Shown here: one piece after another, positions 1-5,092 of the stretch | Layout of the letters: every line of letters begins with the position of its first letter | How positions within the stretch are numbered: the stretch's first letter is position 1 | NCBI GenBank assembly: GCA_005889395.1 | Contig: VBFX01000128.1 | Span: forward strand, 1 to 6,442 | Direction: 5' to 3' | DNA from: Chloroflexota bacterium | GTDB taxonomy: Bacteria > Chloroflexota > Dormibacteria > CF-121 | Length of the DNA stretch: 6,442 bases | Program-made: the position numbers and the translations under genes | The notes under the pieces: model-generated | Databases searched by the model: none | Seen by the model: only the letters and a program-made list of their open reading frames with translations | Told to the model about the DNA's origin: nothing

Positions 1-1
1 T

Positions 2-688
2 CTCACGCCATGGTCGATCGCGGTTCCCAGCCTGCACTGGCCGCAGATATTTGGCTGGCAATCGCCGGTCGCGCTGGTGATCACCGGCGCCCTGGTCGTG
101 ACGCGGATCGGACCCATGCGGCGCTACTCGGCACCTGCCATCGTCATCGCCGGGCTTGGGCTTACGGCCTGGGCCGGATGGCTGAGCGCGCAACTCCTCA
201 TGCCAGCGGTTCGCGCGACCGGCTTCCCCTTTCTCCCGATCGACCTGCTCGGCGAGGGGTGGTACGTCGCCGTGCTCGCCTTTGCCATCAGCGTCGATGG
301 AATCGCCAGCGATGCATCCGGCGATGAGCGGCCGGCCCGGCCGCGCGAGGTCTGGCCCTTTGCCATCATCCCCGGTGCTGGCCTCGTCCGCCTGCGCTAC
401 CCCGGTCGTGGCCGCCTCTGGATGGCCGCCACGGCCTTCAGCGTGTTCCTCCTTCAGGCGAACGCCATCGTCCCGGCTGAGTTCCAGTTCTACGGAGCGT
501 TCGGCGGCCTGCCCCCACCGCGACCTCGTGGCGGCGCGCTCATCCCGGTGGCGTTAGGCCTGGTCATCTGGCTTGCGTCCCTGCGGGACACCCGGCAGAA
601 ACTGCGGCTGGAGCAGAACGCGGATGCTCGTTACGCGGCCGCGACCGGATTGTCGCCCGGTGCCGACCCGACCCGACGAGCCCGTTAA
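2..688 (+). CDS. Integral membrane protein of unknown family, 5' end missing
   Basis: The frame is open from the first in-frame codon at base 2 to a TAA at 686-688, giving 228 visible residues; the true start probably lies left of the window. A GTG at 77 is a possible internal start but would discard a hydrophobic stretch, so I treat the gene as partial. Numbering from base 2, hydrophobic segments lie at about residues 17-34, 45-66, 85-100, 139-157 and 178-194, which suggests five membrane helices. They are joined by Arg/Pro-rich loops (about 104-118 and 170-177), and there is a charged tail with RQKLRLEQN. I do not recognise the family and see no catalytic or transport motif. The stop is 27 bases before the downstream lipoprotein gene, which lies in the same frame, so co-transcription is possible. 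The coding call rests on the long open frame with GC-rich third positions and the membrane pattern. Confidence 0.72.
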   Translation, partial: LTPWSIAVPSLHWPQIFGWQSPVALVITGALVVTRIGPMRRYSAPAIVIAGLGLTAWAGWLSAQLLMPAVRATGFPFLPIDLLGEGWYVAVLAFAISVDGIASDASGDERPARPREVWPFAIIPGAGLVRLRYPGRGRLWMAATAFSVFLLQANAIVPAEFQFYGAFGGLPPPRPRGGALIPVALGLVIWLASLRDTRQKLRLEQNADARYAAATGLSPGADPTRRAR

Positions 689-699
689 CAAACCGCTGA

Positions 700-705
700 T
701 AGCCT
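700..705 (+). promoter_or_regulatory. Possible -10 box (TAGCCT) before the Tat lipoprotein gene
   Basis: TAGCCT fits the TANNNT core of a -10 element and ends 10 bases before GTG 716, in the 27-base gap after the membrane-protein gene. No credible -35 is at normal spacing (TTAACA at 685-690 is only 9 bases away). With no Shine-Dalgarno sequence before the GTG, a very short leader is possible. This is a weak pattern match only. Confidence 0.2.
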
Positions 706-715
706 CTCAGCGACC

Positions 716-2065
716 GTGCCTCACGCGCCTTTCGCGTCGCCGCGCCGCTACAGCCGTCGCGCCTTGCTTGTCCGTGGGCTGCGCCTCGGCCTTGGCGTCA
801 CCGGGGGTGTCACCATCGCGTCGCTGCTCGATGCCTGCGCCACCGGATCGGGCGCTACCGGCCCAACGCCGCCGCCCGGCGCCACCGTCATCCGGGCCCT
901 GCTCTTCGACCAGGTCGGCTATGACCCAACCGTGCTGCAGGCACTGGCGAACAAGTTCCGCACCCTTTACGACAACAAGGTCTTCGTCTCGATCGAGACC
1001 GCGCACTATCGCGAGCTCTACGAGAGCATCCTCGCGTCCGGGCTGACGAAGCCGGCGCCCTACGACGTCGTCGCCCTCGACCAGGTCTGGGTGCCGGAGT
1101 TCGCCAACCGAAAGCAGCTGCTGAGTCTGAAGGACCAGATCCCGGACGATGCCCGATCCGACATCATGCCGAGCCTGCTCGACGCCTTTGCCTACAAGGA
1201 CACCAACTGGGCGATGCCCCACGTGCTCAACGTCCAGAGCCTCTACTACAACAAGAGCCAGCTGCACGCCGCTGGTTTCAGCGGCCCACCGGCGACGCTG
1301 GAGGACTGGTACTCGCAAATGGTGGCCTTGCGCCGTCGCGGGCTGGTCCCCTACACGGACTCGTGGGCGCAGGACGAGGGGCTCGTCTCGGACTTCGTCC
1401 GAATCGCGGCACAATATGGCGGCGACCTCTTCGATGCCAACGGCAAGCCGCTCTTGCAGCAGCCGCCGGCGCAGCGCGCCGCGGCCTTTATGCGCCAGCT
1501 GATCGACGATCGCCTGGTGCGCGCCGACGTCGCCGCCAGCGACGAGCCGGACGCCATGCGGGCGTTCCTCTCCGGCGGGGTGACCTTTACGACCAACTGG
1601 AACTTCGTGTGGGGAGCGATGAACGATTCGCTCTACTCGCAGATCGTCGGCCAGGGCTCGGTCGCGCCCATCCCGGCGGCGGCCTCAACCGGAAAGAGCG
1701 CGGCCTCGGTGAGCGGCTTCCTGGGCCTCGCGGCCCTTGCCAACAGCGCCCATCCCGACCTGGCGGTCGCCTGGCTGCGCTACCTGACGAGCCCGGAGGT
1801 GCAGGCCCAGCAGACGGCCGAGCTTCCCATCTGGACCTCGCTGCAAAACTCCGCCGACATGCGGAAGGCGAATCCGCAAATCGGCGTCTTCCTCGCCAAC
1901 CTGGCAAACGCCCGCCCCCGGCCGAAGCTGGGTCACTATGTCGAGTCGTCCTCGGTGCTGCAGCGCCACCTCCACGATCTGGTGCTGGGCACGGCCAGCC
2001 CGGCGAGCGCGATGGCTCAGGCGCAGGCCGAGCTGATCGCCCTGCAGGCCCGCTTCTCCAGCTGA
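716..2065 (+). CDS. Family-1 ABC solute-binding lipoprotein, Tat-type signal
   Basis: 449 residues, the usual size for family-1 (SBP_bac_1 type) extracellular binding proteins, which deliver sugars or related solutes to an ABC importer. The N-terminus has a twin-arginine motif (SRRALLV, residues 13-19), a hydrophobic core at about 24-38 and a lipobox LLDAC with the lipidated Cys at 41, followed by a Gly/Thr/Pro linker to about residue 57. Family hallmarks follow in order: YDVVALDQVW (116-125), LYYNK (176-180), the acidic/aromatic segment PATLEDWY, AFLSGG...TTNW (283-295), GFLGLAALANS (334-344) and WLRYLTSPEVQAQQ (353-366). GTG 716 is the first usable start after the previous gene's stop in the same frame; there is no clear Shine-Dalgarno sequence. 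No permease or ATPase gene lies beside it. The substrate cannot be read from sequence; sugar, oligosaccharide or polyol are likely by family. Confidence 0.9.
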   Translation: MPHAPFASPRRYSRRALLVRGLRLGLGVTGGVTIASLLDACATGSGATGPTPPPGATVIRALLFDQVGYDPTVLQALANKFRTLYDNKVFVSIETAHYRELYESILASGLTKPAPYDVVALDQVWVPEFANRKQLLSLKDQIPDDARSDIMPSLLDAFAYKDTNWAMPHVLNVQSLYYNKSQLHAAGFSGPPATLEDWYSQMVALRRRGLVPYTDSWAQDEGLVSDFVRIAAQYGGDLFDANGKPLLQQPPAQRAAAFMRQLIDDRLVRADVAASDEPDAMRAFLSGGVTFTTNWNFVWGAMNDSLYSQIVGQGSVAPIPAAASTGKSAASVSGFLGLAALANSAHPDLAVAWLRYLTSPEVQAQQTAELPIWTSLQNSADMRKANPQIGVFLANLANARPRPKLGHYVESSSVLQRHLHDLVLGTASPASAMAQAQAELIALQARFSS

Positions 2066-2081
2066 CCCCCTTCCGTCCGTC

Positions 2082-2087
2082 TACGAT
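2082..2087 (+). promoter_or_regulatory. Possible -10 box (TACGAT) before the small membrane protein gene
   Basis: TACGAT in the 31-base gap matches TATAAT at four of six positions and ends 9 bases before ATG 2097. A transcript from here would start about 3 bases before the ATG, so it would be nearly leaderless. No -35 hexamer is recognisable. The only Shine-Dalgarno-like bases are GGA at 2088-2090. The gene could equally be read through from the upstream lipoprotein gene. Confidence 0.3.
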
Positions 2088-2096
2088 GGAAACGGC

Positions 2097-2501
2097 ATGT
2101 CGCAGGACGCCGCCTTCTACCGGATCGGGCTGATCGAAAGCATCATCCTGCTGCTGCTCCTCCTGCTCGCCTTTGGCGCGCTCACCGTGATGATGCGCGA
2201 GCGCTGGCTTGCCCTGGGGGCGACGGAGTCGCTGCTGGCGCGGCTGGCCGCCTCCGCCGTGGTGGCCTCGGTTGCGGTTGGGGGACTCAGCGGCGTCGTC
2301 CTCAACCTGCTCCAGGGCAGCGCGTTTTCCGATACCACCTTGCTCGCCGCCGCGTCACGCAACCAGGCGCTGCTGGGCATCGCGCTCGCGCTCGCGTTCA
2401 CGATCGTGGGTATCATCCGCATCGAGATGTATCACCGTCGCCTCTCGAGGCCGCCCGTCCCGGAAGAGGATGCCGAGTGGAGGGTCGAGCCCCACCGCTA
2501 A
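2097..2501 (+). CDS. Small three-helix membrane protein, unknown function
   Basis: 134 residues from ATG 2097 to TAA 2499-2501. Three hydrophobic segments are evident: about residues 10-32 (with a run of seven leucines), 45-70 (Ala/Val/Gly-rich, ending LSGVVLNLL) and 91-110 (LLGIALALAFTIVGIIRI). Arg-rich turns (MRERW, YHRR) follow helices 1 and 3. The tail of about 20 residues is charged (PEEDAEWRVEPHR). By the positive-inside rule the C-terminus is probably cytoplasmic. I do not recognise the family; it does not look like an ABC permease, being too short and lacking an EAA-type loop. It follows the family-1 binding protein by 31 bases and ends flush against the convergent amino-acid binding protein gene. 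The start is supported by position and a weak GGA six bases upstream. Confidence 0.72.
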   Translation: MSQDAAFYRIGLIESIILLLLLLLAFGALTVMMRERWLALGATESLLARLAASAVVASVAVGGLSGVVLNLLQGSAFSDTTLLAAASRNQALLGIALALAFTIVGIIRIEMYHRRLSRPPVPEEDAEWRVEPHR

Positions 2502-3413
2502 CTACGACGTGCTCGGGCTGGGCGTCACCACGATCTGCGAGGCAGGGATCTCCCCATCCAGCAGGTTCCATTTCGTGAGGATCTGGCGGTATGTCCCGTC
2601 CTGGTAGATCGCCATCATGGCCTGCTGCATCGCCTTGAGCAGCTCGCCGATCTTGGGGTCGATCCCAATCCCCTCGGCGTTCATCTTGAAGGGGCTGCCG
2701 GCCTGCTCCAGCTGGTCGGGCGTTTGTTTGACGAAGTAGGCGGCGACCGGCGAATCATCGAGCGCCGCGTCGACGCCCCGCTGCTTGAGGATCAGCACCG
2801 CCTGGAGATCGGTCGGGTAGACCTGCTTGTTGATCTTGCTGTCCTTGCACGCGGCGCCGTTCAGCTCATCGATGCTGTTCTCTTCGGGGCTCTGCACCTG
2901 GACAGAAACTTTCTTGCCGCAGAGGTCGCTCAGCGCGGTGATCCCCGAGGGGTTGCCCTTGCGGACCAGGATCGCCTGCCCGGCGCGGAAGTAGGCGACC
3001 AGGGCGACCTGCCGCTGCAGGTCGGGCGTGACCTGCAGGGCGGAGATGATGGCGTCCCCCTTCTTGGCCAGCAGGGCCCCCACGATTTGCGGCGAGTCGG
3101 TTTTCTGGATGGTCGCCGTTAGCCCCATCTTGGCGGCGAGCGCCTGGGCGATATCGATGTCGAAGCCGACCGCCTGGTTATTGGTGTCCATCGATTCCTG
3201 GGGCGGGTAGGTGGTGTCCGAGAGAAACGTGATGGTGCCGGGCCGAACCAGGTTGGTGGGTGGCGTGATGGTGGGCGGCGTCGGGCTGACAATCGCCAGC
3301 CCGGACGTCGAGGGCGAGGCTTTGACCACTCCCGGACTGGGAAGGGCGCAGGCACCGAGCGTGAGGGCGAGGAAGGCGCTCAGCGCGATGCGTCCCTTGA
3401 ACGCGGCCGTCAT
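2502..3413 (-). CDS. Amino-acid-type (SBP_bac_3) ABC substrate-binding lipoprotein
   Basis: 303 residues, the normal size for family-3 solute-binding proteins, which bind polar amino acids outside the membrane for an ABC importer. A short signal peptide (K6, R8, hydrophobic 9-20) ends in lipobox LGAC with lipidated Cys22, followed by a Ser/Pro/Thr-rich tether to about residue 54. The domain shows G-TITFLSDTTYPPQ (60-72), VGFDIDIAQALAAKMGL (82-98), GDAIISALQVTP (119-130), DLCGKKVSVQ (163-172), DAALDDSPVAAYFV (215-228) and a terminal DGTYRQILTKWNL (272-284). Cys165 and Cys189 could form a disulfide. The usual TPER arginine appears shifted (TPDLQRQ), so ligand contacts may differ. The gene is divergent from hutH, which makes histidine or a related amino acid a reasonable guess, but no permease or ATPase is adjacent. 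AGGAG seven bases upstream supports the ATG at 3413. Confidence 0.92.
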   Translation of the reverse strand: MTAAFKGRIALSAFLALTLGACALPSPGVVKASPSTSGLAIVSPTPPTITPPTNLVRPGTITFLSDTTYPPQESMDTNNQAVGFDIDIAQALAAKMGLTATIQKTDSPQIVGALLAKKGDAIISALQVTPDLQRQVALVAYFRAGQAILVRKGNPSGITALSDLCGKKVSVQVQSPEENSIDELNGAACKDSKINKQVYPTDLQAVLILKQRGVDAALDDSPVAAYFVKQTPDQLEQAGSPFKMNAEGIGIDPKIGELLKAMQQAMMAIYQDGTYRQILTKWNLLDGEIPASQIVVTPSPSTS

Positions 3414-3505
3414 CTCCCTGCTCCTCGCCCGAGCGGGGTTATTGTCATGGCCAAAATTAGCGACCCAATTCTACGACCGCCGTCCCCGCCCGGCGCGTCG
3501 GCTTT
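3414..3505. promoter_or_regulatory. Divergent promoter region between the lipoprotein gene and hutH
   Basis: This 92-base gap holds the only clearly AT-richer patch in the right half of the window (about 3439-3474). For the minus-strand gene, candidates are TTGGGT (3468-3463), a 16-base spacer and GACAAT (3446-3441), or a TAGAAT box (3473-3468, five of six matches to TATAAT) without a good -35. On the plus strand TTGTCA (3442-3447) resembles a -35, but no good -10 follows at 16-18 bases. I see no convincing operator palindrome, and nothing like the HutC site (TGTATA-type dyad) known from proteobacteria. Shared control of both genes is plausible from the layout alone. Confidence 0.45.
3421..3425 (-). 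promoter_or_regulatory. Shine-Dalgarno AGGAG of the amino-acid binding lipoprotein gene
   Basis: On the minus strand AGGAG is followed by 7 bases and then ATG at 3413. This is the strongest ribosome binding site in the window and fixes the start. It contrasts with the plus-strand genes at 716 and 3506, which have none. Confidence 0.7.
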
Positions 3506-3510
3506 ATGCT
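3505..3510 (+). promoter_or_regulatory. Possible -10 box (TATGCT) at the hutH start
   Basis: TATGCT matches TATAAT at four positions including TA...T, and it overlaps the first ATG of the hutH frame. It ends 7 bases before an in-frame TTG (3518) and 13 before GTG 3524. If it is a real -10, the ATG at 3506 would lie inside the promoter and translation would begin at TTG 3518 (leaderless) or GTG 3524. No -35 is visible. Low confidence. Confidence 0.25.
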
Positions 3511-5092
3511 GAGCCCCTTGTCAGTGACACTCGACGGCCAGTCGCTGGGCCCCGCCGACGTGGTGGCGGTGGCCCGCCATGGCGACCGCGTCAGCCTGGG
3601 GCCGCAGGCGAAAACCCGCCTGGAGCGCGCCCGCGCGCTGGTCGACCGGCTGGTCGCCGAGGATCGGGTGGTCTACGGCCTGACGACCGGCGTGGGGGCG
3701 TTGAAGAACGTGCGGATCCCGCCGCAGGACACCCGACAGCTCCAGCGCAACCTCTTCATGAGCCACGCGGTCGGCGTCGGACCGCCGCTCCCCGATGAGC
3801 TGGTGCGCGCCGGCATGCTGGTCCGGGTCAACCAGTTCTGCCAGGGGACCTCGGGGGTGAGCCCGGCGGTTGCGCAGCAGCTGGTCGACCTGCTCAACCA
3901 CGATATCTGTCCGTGGGTGCCGGAAAAGGGATCGCTGGGCGCCAGCGGCGACCTCGCACCGTCGGCGCACGTCGGCCTGGTGCTGATCGGGGAAGGCGAC
4001 GTCGTGGACAAGGGTGAACGGCGCAGCGGTGCCGAGGCGCTGCGCGCCGCCGGCCTTCAGCCCGTCGAGTTGCGGGCCAAGGACGCGCTCAGCGTGCTCA
4101 ACGGCACGCATTTCATGGCCGGAGCCGCCAGCCTGGTGCTCCACGATGCGCAGCGGCTCCTGATGACGGCGGACGTCGTGGCGGCGCTCAGCGTCGAGGC
4201 GCTCCGCGGTTCGCGCACCGCCTTCGATCCACGCATCCACGCGGCGCGGCCGCATCCGGGCCAGGTCGCCTCGGCCGCCAGAATCTTTGCCCTGACGCAG
4301 GGCAGCGAGATCGCCGAATCGCACGTCCTCTGCGACCGCGTGCAGGACGCCTACTCCCTGCGCTGCGCCGGCCAGGTGCACGGTGCCTGCCACGATGCGA
4401 TCGACTACCTTGGTCGCGTGCTCGAGGTGGAGCTCAACGCCGGCACCGACAATCCGCTCGTCTTCGCCGACGACGAGGCCGTGCTCTCCGGGGGGAACTT
4501 CCACGGCGAGCCACTGGCGCTCGCGCTCGACACCGCCAGCATCGGTCTCAGCGAGCTCGGCAGTATCTCCGAGCGGCGGCTCTTCCGCATGCTGACCGGC
4601 TTCCTCTCCGAGCTACCCCCCTTCCTCACCCGGCACTCGGGCCTCGACTCCGGCTACATGCTGCTTCAGTACACCGCGGCCGCCCTGGCGACGGACAACC
4701 AGCTGCTCGCCACGCCGGCCAGCGTGCATTCGCTGCCGACCTCGGCCGACCAGGAGGACCACAACAGCATGGGTTGGCATAGCGCGCAACGCGCGCGTCA
4801 GGTGGCGACCAACGTGGAGGCCATCCTCGCGCTCGAGGCGCTCGGCGCGGCGCAGGGCATTGACCTGCTGGCGCCGTTGAAGCCCGGCCGCCTCACGGGC
4901 GAGGCGCACGCCGCGATCAGGGAGAAGGTCCCGACGCTTGACCATGACCGGGTGCTCGAACCCGAGATCCAGGCCGCCATCGAGTTGGTGCGCGGCGGCC
5001 GCCTCGCTGCCATTGTCCCTCCCCCGCTCGCGGGGAAAGGCGAAGCTATTCCCTCCCCCGCTCGCGGGGGAGGCCAAGGTGGGGCCCATTGA
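3506..5092 (+). CDS. hutH: Histidine ammonia-lyase with repeat-encoded C-terminal tail
   Basis: Catalyses L-histidine to trans-urocanate plus ammonia in the cytoplasm, the first step of histidine degradation. The Ala146-Ser147-Gly148 triad, in GSLGASGDLAP, forms the MIO electrophile. Other residues match the Pseudomonas putida enzyme at a constant offset: Tyr57, His87, Asn199 (LNGT), Gln280, Tyr283 and Arg286 (QDAYSLRC), Phe332 (GNFHG) and Glu417 (QEDH). Ser86-His87 and Glu417 favour histidine over phenylalanine or tyrosine as substrate. The family's fold seems complete by about residue 503. The last 25 residues (PPPLAGKG...GGGQGGAH) are encoded by a GC-rich repeat and are unlikely to be part of the ancestral enzyme. 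The start is uncertain: ATG 3506 has no Shine-Dalgarno sequence, and TTG 3518 or GTG 3524 would give an N-terminus like the Bacillus enzyme (M-TLDG-SL). The gene overlaps hutU by 4 bases. Confidence 0.97.
   Translation: MLSPLSVTLDGQSLGPADVVAVARHGDRVSLGPQAKTRLERARALVDRLVAEDRVVYGLTTGVGALKNVRIPPQDTRQLQRNLFMSHAVGVGPPLPDELVRAGMLVRVNQFCQGTSGVSPAVAQQLVDLLNHDICPWVPEKGSLGASGDLAPSAHVGLVLIGEGDVVDKGERRSGAEALRAAGLQPVELRAKDALSVLNGTHFMAGAASLVLHDAQRLLMTADVVAALSVEALRGSRTAFDPRIHAARPHPGQVASAARIFALTQGSEIAESHVLCDRVQDAYSLRCAGQVHGACHDAIDYLGRVLEVELNAGTDNPLVFADDEAVLSGGNFHGEPLALALDTASIGLSELGSISERRLFRMLTGFLSELPPFLTRHSGLDSGYMLLQYTAAALATDNQLLATPASVHSLPTSADQEDHNSMGWHSAQRARQVATNVEAILALEALGAAQGIDLLAPLKPGRLTGEAHAAIREKVPTLDHDRVLEPEIQAAIELVRGGRLAAIVPPPLAGKGEAIPSPARGGGQGGAH
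5017..5084. repeat. Two-copy GC-rich palindromic repeat in the hutH 3' end
   Basis: CCCTCCCCCGCTCGCGGGG occurs at 5017-5035 and again at 5051-5069, 34 bases apart, so the copies are read in different frames (VPPPLAGKG, then IPSPARGGGQGG). Copy 2 continues as GAGGCCAAGGTGGGG to about 5084 and is a perfect hairpin: CCTCCCCCG (5052-5060), loop CTCG, CGGGGGAGG (5065-5073). Copy 1 forms only a 5-bp core stem (5022-5026 with 5031-5035), and its outer arm is degraded to AAAGG. The form is that of dispersed REP-like intergenic elements of GC-rich bacteria, but other copies cannot be seen in this window. Confidence 0.75.
5077..5082 (+). promoter_or_regulatory. Shine-Dalgarno AGGTGG of hutU, inside the repeat
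   Basis: AGGTGG matches AGGAGG at five of six bases and is followed by 6 bases (GGCCCA) and TTG 5089. It lies in the 3' flank of repeat copy 2, four bases after the hairpin's right arm ends at 5073. It supports the TTG start and suggests that the repeat sequence now serves hutU translation. Confidence 0.55.

Noticed and set aside
1..76. Treating GTG 77 as the true start of the first membrane protein
   Set aside because: The frame is open to the window edge, and a start at 77 would cut through a hydrophobic segment (about residues 17-34), so a gene truncated by the window is more likely.
707..1414. 235-codon minus-strand frame opposite the family-1 binding protein
   Set aside because: Shadow of a well-supported gene; no recognisable domain or signal, and the plus strand carries the family motifs throughout.
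1363..2133. 256-codon plus-strand frame overlapping the family-1 binding protein
   Set aside because: Frame-shifted reading of the lipoprotein gene; Arg/Gly/Pro-rich with no domain pattern.
3434..3480. HutC- or HutP-type operator in the divergent region
   Set aside because: No convincing dyad or tandem triplet pattern found; the AT-richer patch is explained adequately as promoter DNA.
3521..4504. 327-codon open frame on the minus strand opposite hutH
   Set aside because: It is the complement of a clearly conserved enzyme; the translation is Arg/His/Gly/Ala-rich without family motifs, as expected for antisense frames in GC-rich DNA.
5052..5073. Rho-independent terminator between hutH and hutU
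   Set aside because: The hairpin is strong but lacks a T-tract, lies inside the hutH reading frame and is followed at once by the hutU ribosome binding site, so termination here is unlikely.
5017..5073. Short CRISPR-like array
   Set aside because: Only two 19-base copies separated by 15 bases, the second being a self-complementary palindrome inside a coding region; spacer size and copy number do not fit.
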